A DNA stretch of 57,123 bases from Lentisphaerota bacterium (GTDB lineage Bacteria > Verrucomicrobiota > Lentisphaeria > Oligosphaerales > JABHEG01): positions 1 through 57,123 of the forward strand of contig JABHEG010000357.1 of NCBI GenBank assembly GCA_018676675.1, in the 5' to 3' direction. Below the pieces are notes generated by a model. That model had not been told where the DNA came from and did not search any database. It worked only from the letters and a program-made list of their open reading frames with translations. Both the position numbers and the translations under genes were made by a program. This document shows, in pieces, positions 16,984 to 25,369 of this stretch (positions are counted from its first letter, which is position 1; the number at the start of each line of letters is the position of its first letter).

Positions 16984-18248
16984 TCTCCCGGCGGGAGCAG
17001 ATACGTCCCGGCTTCCTCGTTGGGATCGATCCGCGCACCTGTGCGCAGGTCGACGGCGGGGACACCCGTAGTTGCACCGGCAGCCACGGCCTGTGGCTGG
17101 TCGGTGTAGTTCCGCAAGATCCAGGTCGCCCCGAAACGAGCAGCACTTGTACCGGAACGACAAAGCTGAGCGACTTCCCAGCTGGTCAGGTAGACCACAT
17201 CCGGATGCTCCTCCTCAAAACGTCCGAGGAGCTCATCCAGGTGGGCTAGCCCCGTTTGACGGAGGGTCGGTTCGAGTGAGCAATAGTGGACGCGATGGGT
17301 GCTGGTGACGGCCGGCTCGTTGCGGCGCCAGCAGTTCACGATCGCCTGATAGCTGTCATCCACCCCTTCCGGTCCCGTCCCACTGGTTTCGAAGAAGGCA
17401 TTCCGGTTCAAGTAGACCAGGTCCAGGAACCGGTTATAGGTTCCCATGACGTTGGTTCCGTCCATCGTGCCATCGGGCTTGTTGGTGCCATAGGGGCGCA
17501 CCTGTTTTCCGGAGTTAAGGACGACACTGCGCAGGCATCTCACGCTGATTCCCAGCAGGGAGTAGACTTCCTCCGTGCCCGGGATGGCGTCAGAGTTGAC
17601 CCCACAGGCGGCTGACATACCGAACGTTCGCTCGAAGGCCGCAACAGCCGGGCTGAGCCACTCGAGCTGGTCCCGAATTGTCATGCCGTCGTGTTCGGGC
17701 AAGTGACGGTTGTAGTAGAAGATATGGTTGTCGAACAGGAATCGGTAGATCCCGTTCTCTTCATGCGGACCCCGCAGAATGTCCAGCCAGGCCTTTGGGT
17801 GGGAGTGATGCAGGCGGGCGTGGAACTCCGGATACCAGATGCCGCGTCGCATCCCCTGGTGGGCCATGGGGATGGCTCCCTCGCTCGCCCATCCCTGGCT
17901 CCATCCCTGGTCGATCGGGATGTCATGGTACTCCGTGAAACCGGACGCCCGGATCGCGTCGTAGTCCGGGTTGCAGGTCGGATAGAAGGCCGTGAAGACA
18001 GGGGACCGACTGTCGCCTCCGTGATGCCTCTCCAATACGTCGAACAGGGCTGTCATCTGCGGCGTGTCCTCAAGCGAGTCGGCCCGCCAAAAGCCGCTTC
18101 GTCGTTCCTCGTCCGCCTGTACCACAGGATGCCGGCGAACGCGTTCGAGTGTCTCCCGGTCAGGACAGGTCCCGCAGTTTCCCCAGTCATCGCTCTCGAA
18201 CACGATCGCTTTGTGGACTCGCCAGTCAATGACGCTGTCGGATGGCAT
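16968..18248 (-). CDS. Polysaccharide-deacetylase-like (NodB-fold) protein
   Basis: A 426-residue protein from the ATG at 18248 (a GTG at 18263 is possible). It begins with VHKAIVFESDDWGNCGTC, where the ESDDWG motif resembles the metal-binding Asp-Asp of carbohydrate esterase family 4 / glycoside hydrolase-deacetylase folds. Further conserved-looking segments are YPEFHARLHHSHPKAW and STHRVHYCSLEPTLR, histidine-rich stretches that could complete a metal site. There is no signal peptide, so it probably acts in the cytosol. Its 3' end overlaps the radical SAM gene. The substrate is unknown; this is a fold-level assignment. Confidence 0.5.
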   Translation of the reverse strand: MPSDSVIDWRVHKAIVFESDDWGNCGTCPDRETLERVRRHPVVQADEERRSGFWRADSLEDTPQMTALFDVLERHHGGDSRSPVFTAFYPTCNPDYDAIRASGFTEYHDIPIDQGWSQGWASEGAIPMAHQGMRRGIWYPEFHARLHHSHPKAWLDILRGPHEENGIYRFLFDNHIFYYNRHLPEHDGMTIRDQLEWLSPAVAAFERTFGMSAACGVNSDAIPGTEEVYSLLGISVRCLRSVVLNSGKQVRPYGTNKPDGTMDGTNVMGTYNRFLDLVYLNRNAFFETSGTGPEGVDDSYQAIVNCWRRNEPAVTSTHRVHYCSLEPTLRQTGLAHLDELLGRFEEEHPDVVYLTSWEVAQLCRSGTSAARFGATWILRNYTDQPQAVAAGATTGVPAVDLRTGARIDPNEEAGTYLLPPGDYDVS

Positions 18249-18375
18249 GGCCTGGTTCCTCACGCAATTGGGATTCGCTCAACAAGAGAGGGCATTTCCA
18301 ATGAGACGCTACTCTAATGGCGAATCGGGCTAAGTTAAGGAGGAAGAACGGCAACGGGGCCTCAGGAGACGCAAA

Positions 18376-21300
18376 ATGTCCACATTGAGAACTGCCCTTG
18401 CAGGGGCTCTGCTACTCGGTTTGGGGACCATTCCACACGTAGAAGCAGCGGGGCCACGCGTCCACGCGCGGCCTTTCCCAACCGAAACACGGTTGGTCAG
18501 GAACGGGCGGACGGACGTCCTGATTCTCCACGGGGCGGCACACGCAGATCTGGCGAAGAAGCTCCAGAGCCAACTCCGCGAGCTGTGCGGCATCGAGCTG
18601 CCTTTGATGCTGGATACGGACGCAACAGCCGGCCGGCGATGGACGTTGCGCGACGATGTAGAGCAACGCAACCTGATCGTCCTGGGGGATATCAACACAA
18701 ACCGCGGCGTTCTGGCTCTTTACGCCAAGTTCCTGGCCGCCGCTACGGGCGCATACCCAGGTCCGGGTCGTTACATCCTGCGCCACCTCGCCGAACCATT
18801 CGTGCCCGGCAGAACAGCCCTGGTGATTGGTGCAAGCGATCCCGTGGGGCTGAAGCACGGAATGGCTCGCCTGCTTGCACTCCTTCGTGCTGCCCCGGAA
18901 CCGACGTTGAGCTTCCCATTGCTTGAGTTCGGGGCTGCCGACGGTCCTACAGACATCCCCGAGACCGGTTCGGAGACCTTCCGCGACTACCGCGATGCCG
19001 CGTACGTGTTCTACTCCGGCGGGCGCCCCACACACCGTTACGCCTGGTTCGGGCTGCGGAACGTCCAGGTCGCTCAGAGGGTGGCCCGAGACCTGGTGCT
19101 GGCCGAGACAGGGAAGGACACGCCCTGCATCAACGTCGGCGGACACTACACGTTCATCCCGAACTACCAGGCTTTGCGCATCATCATCGCCCACGGATTG
19201 CTCTCCGCGGACGAACTCCGCGCGCTTGAAGAAAAGCTGATCGACAATGCCCTCACGCATAAGGACTCGTACGTGACCTACTTCAACGGCAGGTACAAAC
19301 GCACGATGTCGACCACCAACGGCAACCCGAGCCGACACTCGTCCTCAACGATCGTTGGGCAATACCTGTTGCTGGACTACCTGATGTCATTTGCCGACCT
19401 GACCGACGATGTCCGCGGGGAGGTCGCTAAGCACCACGCGTCGTACTCGAAGATCATCCGCGATTGGGACAAGACACACATCTTCCGCGCGAGGACCGGT
19501 GACTTGGAGGCACTGGATTGCACCGCGTTCATGATTTACGGCTTCATGCACATGGGGCTGGAAGAGTTCGTGAGCAATGGCGTCCTTGAGAACATGGCGA
19601 ATTTCTACCTGAACAACGTCAACAACCTGTGGTGTGACGCCGGCTCGAGCCACTACATCGGGGCCTACCGGGGCTGCCACATCCGCAGTCCCGACGGTGG
19701 TCTGGCAGTCCGGGCTTTGGCGTTCTTCACGAGAAACACGGGCCTCGAATTCCTCGACACGCAGCGATTCGAGAAGGCAGGTACATACCAACGTGGCTTC
19801 TTCGACAAAGCCCGGATGTGCCTGGGCCAACCTGAGCCATTCGCACTGCCCGCCACGGCGGGTGATGCATCGACGCTCGCCTGCCCCATGCTGCGCAAGA
19901 CTCCCATCGACCCGATGATGTGGCACAGCACCGCAAGCGCTGCCGAGAAGGCCGGCTCGCCGCTGCCCCTGACCCTCGATCAAGCCTACGACACGATCGG
20001 CTTCCGCGATGGATGGTCAGCGGATGACGCCTTCCTGGCAATCAAGGGGCTGCACGCAGGTCGGCTTTGGCAGGTCAACACGATCGTGGGTTACACGGAT
20101 CGCGGAGCACGGTTCCTCTTTGGCGGCAGCCAGACACATGAAAACTGGTACCGCAGCAGCATCACGGTCGACACGGCCGCCTTCCTGCCGCAGGATGCGT
20201 TCGCTCGCCTGGAAGCTTACGTGAGCACTCCTGACACAGCGCTTATCGCTTCAACCTGCACTCGTTTCAACGGCACGCGATGGCAGCGCACTATCCTCCG
20301 GCATCGCGACGCCTACTTCGCGGTTCTCGATGACCTCACGGCACTCTCAGAGAATGACTTCCACATCGCGGCAACCTGGCGGGTGCTTCCTCCGGGACAA
20401 ATCGACGATGATGGTGCCTTCCGTGCGACGGGACACAATGGCGCGGAGTTCGCAATCATACCAGGAGGCCGAAGGGCGGCTGAGGTAACACGACCACCCG
20501 TTGATGGCGTCGCGCGCCCAACCTTCTATCGGCAACACCTTGACACCCATCTCTCAGCTGGCGACACCGCGAGCTTCCACAACGTGATCGCCTCCTCTCC
20601 TCGCGGCCAAGAGGCAGCCGTGAGCGCAAAAACGGTCGGAGATGGAAGACTGCTGCGCGTGCAGGACCTGAAGAGGGCTTCCACAGCGTTGATCGGCACT
20701 GGCGCTCTGCCCGTTGGGCGTGGGTTTGCAGGCGGAACCTGCGCTGCGTTCTACCTTAGCGAGGATCTCTGCCTGTTGGGCGGCGCCGAGGAGATTTTCC
20801 TGGATGGCCGACTGCTGGTGCGGAGTTCGCGACCGGTGGACTTGGTTCTCAACTGGACCAACAACAAGGCTGAAGTGCGGGTACACGGCGCGAACCCGGC
20901 CACGGTTGTTCTGGCGGCAACCCTCGGAGGCACGGACGAGGAGCAGGTCCTGCAACCAGGAGACCACACGTTCCCTTTGCTCCTGCCCAGGCAGGATGGG
21001 TTCCGAACCAATGCAGAGGCACTGCCGCAAACGCCCGCACAGGGTCCGCAACCCCCGGAGGATGACAGAACGGGCAACACCGATGTGGTCGAACTCTGGA
21101 GCAAACAGGTCCAGGCGCAGCCAGCCCGAATCGTGCATCCTGTCAGCATTCAAGCTCCGCAAGCGCCCGACATGATGGCCGTGCACAACCTGCACGACGG
21201 GGTGCTGTGGTCTTCGTCAATCCCGGCCCCCACATGGCGTATCCCAGAGCTTGTTCTGACGTTGACGCCACCCCCGGACACACCATCGATCACCGGGTTG

Positions 21301-22716
21301 CGGATGATCGGCAACGTCGGGCGGATCGAGATCGAGGAGGAGCGTGAGCCGGGGCAGTACACCCGGTTGCCGGCAGAGGAAACAGAGGAAACGCTCTTTG
21401 CAGGCTACTCCGATAACCGCGTCGGGGGGCGCCTCTACACGGGACGGCGGCTGAACTTCAACGGGGCTGGACGTCAACTGCGTGTCATTGTGTCCGCAGC
21501 CGATCCCGAAACGCCAAGCGTTCACATTGGGGAAATCCAGCTCCTCGGACCGGCAGGAACGCACAGCGCCTGGGGACGCCTGTTGGTCGATCGCTTGACC
21601 CCGGATGCGGAGCCTGTCCTCTTCTCCCGAACGGGGACGTACGTGGACACAGTTGAGCGCGGAGGGACCCTTCGGACCCTTTCTCTGGATGGAACACAGC
21701 TGTGGTCACATCCCGAAACTGCACCGGCTCAGTACCGCGCGGCCTACTGGCTCACGGCCGACGTGGACAGCGACGGCAGCAAGGAACTCGTCACCTACGC
21801 CGACGACATGATCCTGCGCGTCTTCAAGGGTGATGGACGAACGGCGACGACGGCGGACCTGCACGCGTGGGAAGGCGAGCGTAAGGGCGCCCCCATCGGA
21901 CATATGACGTATGGAGGGAAGTCCATTGCGGCGTGGCCGGTACAGCCTGACGGACGCCCCGATCTGTTCGTGTTCGGACACGTCCACCACCACCAAATCC
22001 GCCTCGGAGGCGAGCCCCAAGTCACCCGTCGCGACCGCGTACCGACCTGGGACTGCGCCCCCTCTGCCTCAACGCCGGTCAGCGGTTGGAGCGCCCCGGG
22101 GAAACAGAATCTCGTGGGCGTCGCCCCCTACGCCACCGGCATAATTCTCTTGGAGGCGGATGTGCCGGACGGTCCCCCCAAGCTCATCGTTCAGCGAGCA
22201 TTCTCGCCTCCCCTCGTGCAGCCGAGCGCCAACAATCAGCAACCCGTGTTCGTGGCATGCCTTCCCCTCCAATCGCCGGAAGGCGTTGTTGCTGTCACGC
22301 CGCGTGGAGCGCAGCTCTTTGCCAAGCCGGACCTCACACCGGGCTGGGTGGCCGCCGGCACCTGTCCGACGTCTGCAGCAACGCTCGTGCGAGGAGACGG
22401 CGACGATCCGGACCTGGTACTCCTGGGCCGGGAGAACGGTCGTCTGCTACAAGTCGATGCCGCGACAGGAGGGCTACGCGCCAAGACGCTTCTGAACGGC
22501 TCTGTGCGCAAAATCGCCGTCAGTGACACAGGAACCGTGTTCGTCGGCACAAGCCACGCCCTCTTCATCCTTGATTCCGGCCTGAACGTGATCGGGAACC
22601 ACAAGGTCCCTGTGGAAGACATCGCGCTTGCCGAGGCAGCAGGCAACACGACTGTGTTCGTTCTCGCATCGACCGGGCGGCTCCAGGCGTTGCGGCTCAA
22701 CGCAAGGGCACGCTGA
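18376..22716 (+). CDS. Large secreted polysaccharide-active protein (lyase-like toroid with beta-propeller-like C-terminus)
   Basis: A 1446-residue exported protein. Residues 1-25 are a signal peptide (TLRTALAGALLLGLG...VEAA). About 45-180 resembles the non-catalytic N-terminal domain of alpha-glucuronidases/hexosaminidases (LRELCGIELPLM, ALVIGASDPVGLKHGMARLL). About 200-480 is helical with repeated Tyr/His/Asn segments suggestive of an alpha/alpha-toroid, as in heparinase or alginate-lyase folds (GGHYTFIPNY, SSHYIGAYRG); about 520-820 is beta-rich, again heparinase-like. From about 1080 the protein looks like a quinoprotein or FG-GAP propeller (DVDSDGSKELVTYADD, DPDLVLLGRENGRLLQVD). The ATG follows CAGGAGAC. 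The substrate and catalytic residues are not identified. Confidence 0.6.
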   Translation: MSTLRTALAGALLLGLGTIPHVEAAGPRVHARPFPTETRLVRNGRTDVLILHGAAHADLAKKLQSQLRELCGIELPLMLDTDATAGRRWTLRDDVEQRNLIVLGDINTNRGVLALYAKFLAAATGAYPGPGRYILRHLAEPFVPGRTALVIGASDPVGLKHGMARLLALLRAAPEPTLSFPLLEFGAADGPTDIPETGSETFRDYRDAAYVFYSGGRPTHRYAWFGLRNVQVAQRVARDLVLAETGKDTPCINVGGHYTFIPNYQALRIIIAHGLLSADELRALEEKLIDNALTHKDSYVTYFNGRYKRTMSTTNGNPSRHSSSTIVGQYLLLDYLMSFADLTDDVRGEVAKHHASYSKIIRDWDKTHIFRARTGDLEALDCTAFMIYGFMHMGLEEFVSNGVLENMANFYLNNVNNLWCDAGSSHYIGAYRGCHIRSPDGGLAVRALAFFTRNTGLEFLDTQRFEKAGTYQRGFFDKARMCLGQPEPFALPATAGDASTLACPMLRKTPIDPMMWHSTASAAEKAGSPLPLTLDQAYDTIGFRDGWSADDAFLAIKGLHAGRLWQVNTIVGYTDRGARFLFGGSQTHENWYRSSITVDTAAFLPQDAFARLEAYVSTPDTALIASTCTRFNGTRWQRTILRHRDAYFAVLDDLTALSENDFHIAATWRVLPPGQIDDDGAFRATGHNGAEFAIIPGGRRAAEVTRPPVDGVARPTFYRQHLDTHLSAGDTASFHNVIASSPRGQEAAVSAKTVGDGRLLRVQDLKRASTALIGTGALPVGRGFAGGTCAAFYLSEDLCLLGGAEEIFLDGRLLVRSSRPVDLVLNWTNNKAEVRVHGANPATVVLAATLGGTDEEQVLQPGDHTFPLLLPRQDGFRTNAEALPQTPAQGPQPPEDDRTGNTDVVELWSKQVQAQPARIVHPVSIQAPQAPDMMAVHNLHDGVLWSSSIPAPTWRIPELVLTLTPPPDTPSITGLRMIGNVGRIEIEEEREPGQYTRLPAEETEETLFAGYSDNRVGGRLYTGRRLNFNGAGRQLRVIVSAADPETPSVHIGEIQLLGPAGTHSAWGRLLVDRLTPDAEPVLFSRTGTYVDTVERGGTLRTLSLDGTQLWSHPETAPAQYRAAYWLTADVDSDGSKELVTYADDMILRVFKGDGRTATTADLHAWEGERKGAPIGHMTYGGKSIAAWPVQPDGRPDLFVFGHVHHHQIRLGGEPQVTRRDRVPTWDCAPSASTPVSGWSAPGKQNLVGVAPYATGIILLEADVPDGPPKLIVQRAFSPPLVQPSANNQQPVFVACLPLQSPEGVVAVTPRGAQLFAKPDLTPGWVAAGTCPTSAATLVRGDGDDPDLVLLGRENGRLLQVDAATGGLRAKTLLNGSVRKIAVSDTGTVFVGTSHALFILDSGLNVIGNHKVPVEDIALAEAAGNTTVFVLASTGRLQALRLNARAR

Positions 22717-22753
22717 CTGAGCAAGACCAGAGCGAGTTCTGGAGTCCGTTTCT

Positions 22754-22869
22754 ACCACAGAGCTCACAGAGAACACGGAAAAGGACGGCTCACAATGAAG
22801 AGGAACAGCGTAACGTCAGCCCGAGTTCGGCTCCATGCTTTCCTCTGTGCTCTTTGTGTCCTCTGTGGT
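22754..22869. repeat. Inverted pair of ACCACAGAG-type repeats
   Basis: 22754-22778 (ACCACAGAGCTCACAGAG then AACACGG) and 22842-22869 (CCTCTGTGCTCTTTGTG then TCCTCTGTGGT) are inverted copies of an ACCACAGAG-n-CACAnAGA motif, about 60 bp apart. The left copy is intergenic; the right copy lies inside the 5' end of the BNR gene and encodes its signal-peptide core. Such 'ACACAGAG' repeats are familiar as dispersed intergenic elements in some PVC-type genomes (recalled knowledge, not searched). Confidence 0.6.
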
Positions 22870-24087
22870 GCAGATCCCGCTCCCCACAAGGAGATGGAGA
22901 TCACCGGGCTCACAAAGGACACAGCCGCCTTTTTCGCCAATGCCCATTCGAAAATCACCACCTACAAAGGCGCGATCTACTGCACGTACCTGGATAGTGA
23001 TCGGGATATTCGAGTCCGGAAGAAGGGCGCAGACGGTATCGAGTCGGACGCACGCGTATTCGGGCCTGTCGCTCGTGACCCCTGGCACATGGCCCCGGTC
23101 CTTGGAATCGACGGGAACGGCTATGTCCACATCACCGCGGGTATGCACGACGCCAGAGAGTGGCACTACTACATCTCCGCGGCCCCCGGGAGCATCGATC
23201 GCTTCACGAAGCAGGAACACGGGTCGCCCCGCTGTCCTCCCGGATGGCTGATCACCTATCCTGAATTCGCCCATGACAACAGAGGCACGCTCTACTTGTC
23301 CTCTCGACAGGGGACGAAAAACCCCGGGCACCTGGGAGCGTCCGTCGCCCGTTACGACCACACGGCAGGAACATGGCAATCTCTAGGCACGGACATCGAC
23401 CGGTGGAACTACCTGATCTGGTTCCAGAAAGGCCCGAACGAGGTGCGCTGTTACCAGAAGTGGGATGCGCAGTTGCACTTCGACTACGCGAACACACTAC
23501 ACCTGGCCTGGAAAGTGAGCGCCATCGGGCCCAAGCGCAACTACAACACGGGAACCCACATCATGGCCGCCAGGCTGCCTGACGGCGCGTCCCAGTGGGA
23601 GACGGTCGACAGAAAGCCAATCCTGGACCTGCCGTTGACGATCAAGAACGCATCGGTCGTTGCCACTGATTTCAAGAGACCCGAACTGATCCTGTACGGT
23701 CTCGGGGCTACAACGGACGGCAGTCCTGTCGTGAACTACCGGTATTCTCTCGGGGACACCCCGGGCGGCGGGGACAAGGGCTGGATCGTCAAGTGGACAG
23801 GCAAGGATTGGAAGCGCCTTCGCTTCCCCCGGGAGATCGTCATTCCGACGTACCTGATGTCGGATAACAAGGGCAAGCTGTTTACGTACGGTCCGGGGGG
23901 CAGTCTCGCGTATCTCAGTCGGGATGACGGCGAGTCCTGGGAGGTCGTGACCATGCCTTACGACCGCGGCCCGGCCTTCTCGCATTCATTCGATCGCCAG
24001 CACTTCATCGCGACAGGGAATCCCAGACTCGCCGTCTTCTTCGACAAAGCCGGAGTGATCGAGGTGTGGACCATCGAGTGCCCCTGA
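22795..24087 (+). CDS. Secreted BNR-repeat (BNR_4-like) protein
   Basis: A 430-residue exported protein. A signal peptide is predicted at about 1-27 (HAFLCALCVLCGADPAP). The rest looks like a sialidase-type beta-propeller of the BNR_4 class: FFANAHSKITTYKGAIYCTY, VLGIDGNGYVHITAGMH, EFAHDNRGTLYLSSRQG and the Asp-box-like SRDDGESWEV. Proteins of this class in polysaccharide loci are glycosidases or lyases acting on marine or plant polysaccharides, but I cannot assign a substrate. It starts 78 bp after the preceding large lyase-like gene and is probably co-expressed. The signal-peptide codons coincide with a dispersed repeat. Confidence 0.75.
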   Translation: MKRNSVTSARVRLHAFLCALCVLCGADPAPHKEMEITGLTKDTAAFFANAHSKITTYKGAIYCTYLDSDRDIRVRKKGADGIESDARVFGPVARDPWHMAPVLGIDGNGYVHITAGMHDAREWHYYISAAPGSIDRFTKQEHGSPRCPPGWLITYPEFAHDNRGTLYLSSRQGTKNPGHLGASVARYDHTAGTWQSLGTDIDRWNYLIWFQKGPNEVRCYQKWDAQLHFDYANTLHLAWKVSAIGPKRNYNTGTHIMAARLPDGASQWETVDRKPILDLPLTIKNASVVATDFKRPELILYGLGATTDGSPVVNYRYSLGDTPGGGDKGWIVKWTGKDWKRLRFPREIVIPTYLMSDNKGKLFTYGPGGSLAYLSRDDGESWEVVTMPYDRGPAFSHSFDRQHFIATGNPRLAVFFDKAGVIEVWTIECP

Positions 24088-24098
24088 TGCGAACGCCT

Positions 24099-24347
24099 CT
24101 AGCCGCACTTCTCATAAGCTTGGGGTGCGTCGAGCCTTGTTTCCGCAAGCGGGTGCTGTGGTGACCACTGCCCCGTGCGGCGAGAACGAGGATAGGCGTG
24201 CCCCAAGTTTACCCGAAGGGTGGGCATTGCCTTCGTCTTCATTCACACAGTGTCCCGAGAAGCGAAACACTCTTGCATACGCAATTAGGTTGTGGCCCAG
24301 CAAGTAGATCACCCCCCAATTGTCCGTCCATGAGAAGTGCGGGCTAG
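24099..24347. repeat. 17-18-bp inverted repeats flanking a 214-bp spacer
   Basis: 24099-24115 (CTAGCCGCACTTCTCAT) and 24330-24347 (ATGAGAAGTGCGGGCTAG) are inverted copies differing by one inserted base. The right arm contains the stop codon of the pseudopilin gene. The spacer has only chance-looking frames. It may be the trace of a small element, or a long-range stem; no flanking duplication is evident. Confidence 0.4.
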
Positions 24348-24973
24348 CGATTCCACAGGCGGTACTGCACCGAAGTGGGGTTGTCGTTCCAGAGGATGAG
24401 CTCTTCCATTTTCATGAACGCCGCGTGGCCGTCGACGAATGCGACGTTGTTGCCACGGACGTGGTTCGCTGGTCCATTCGTGTGGCCTGCGATGTGAGTA
24501 TGCGTCTCTCCGGCGCCGGAGCAACACGTCTTCCCGCGGATATAGCCGCCGCCGCACAAGTCATGCTCGGTGAAGAACATCTTCTGGTCCGGCCACTGGA
24601 ATTCCGTAATCCGGCGCCGGTCGATGCCACGCAGATCCATACCGTAGCTTCGGCCACCACGATTCGCGGGGCAAAGCTCAACGCCCTTGTTCTGCTCTTG
24701 GGCCAAGTAAGGCTTGAGGATTCCGAGCCAGCAGTTATCCCAGCCGGTGCCCCCGTTCATACGGCAGTGATACTGAAATCTGTAGTTGTTGTCTTGGTTG
24801 TACATTTTGCAGGCCAGGATGATCTGCTTGCAGTTACTCAAGCAACTGGCACGAAACGCTCTCTCCTGGGCCTTGCTGAGGGACGGCAGCAACATCGACG
24901 CCAGAATCGCGATGATCGCGATCACAACAAGCAGCTCAATGAGTGTAAACGGACGTGTTCTCTGCGGTTGCAT
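24344..24973 (-). CDS. Type II secretion-like pseudopilin (prepilin N-terminus, H-X9-DG C-terminus)
   Basis: A 209-residue protein with a prepilin peptidase signature: short basic leader, cleavage before Phe9, Glu13 at +5 and a hydrophobic helix (FTLIELLVVIAIIAILA), followed by the MLLPSLSKAQERA segment common in Lentisphaerota/Kiritimatiellota pseudopilins. The C-terminal HVRGNNVAFVDGHA fits the H-X9-DG motif of the large pseudopilin families of PVC bacteria. Six or more cysteines in the globular part suggest disulfides. GGAG lies about 8 bases upstream of the ATG. These genomes carry many such genes scattered near secreted enzymes; no secretion machinery is adjacent. The individual role is unknown. 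Confidence 0.88.
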   Translation of the reverse strand: MQPQRTRPFTLIELLVVIAIIAILASMLLPSLSKAQERAFRASCLSNCKQIILACKMYNQDNNYRFQYHCRMNGGTGWDNCWLGILKPYLAQEQNKGVELCPANRGGRSYGMDLRGIDRRRITEFQWPDQKMFFTEHDLCGGGYIRGKTCCSGAGETHTHIAGHTNGPANHVRGNNVAFVDGHAAFMKMEELILWNDNPTSVQYRLWNR

Positions 24974-25215
24974 TCCCTGTTCTCCTTCTGGCTGTGTCTG
25001 CGTCGGTCAGTGTCTGAACCGAAGCTCCATCATTGTCGGCGACATGTCTTCCTCAACGCTTGAAGCCCAGACAGGTCGCCACACGCCGAGACGTCACTCA
25101 GGACGTTGCTTGGCGCGTTTCATCTAGTGTACCATCGTCAGAGCGAGATATCCAAGAATGTGTCAGTTCGTCGGGTACCCCGTTCCTCTGCAACTTCGGC
25201 GCAGCTGAGCGCACA

Positions 25216-25348
25216 ATGTGGGAGGCAGCCGTGCCGCGCCGTAGGCCGACGAAGGCGGGTGTCCACCCAGCGGCTGCAAGCTCTGAGCCTGCCGAATGGG
25301 GGCGTGGGGCAGCCGTGCCGCGCCGTAGGCCGACGAAGGCGGGTGTCC
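25216..25348. repeat. Two direct copies of a 40-bp intergenic repeat (84-bp spacing)
   Basis: 25225-25264 and 25309-25348 are identical over 40 bp (GCAGCCGTGCCGCGCCGTAG, then GCCGACGAAGGCGGGTGTCC). The first copy is preceded by AATGTGGGAGG, the core shared with repeats at 8641-8844 and 33854. The whole spacer 24974-25369 between the pseudopilin and ettA holds no convincing gene; frames on both strands follow the repeat. Confidence 0.75.
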
Positions 25349-25369
25349 TGCGTCTTCCGCCCCTTCGGC

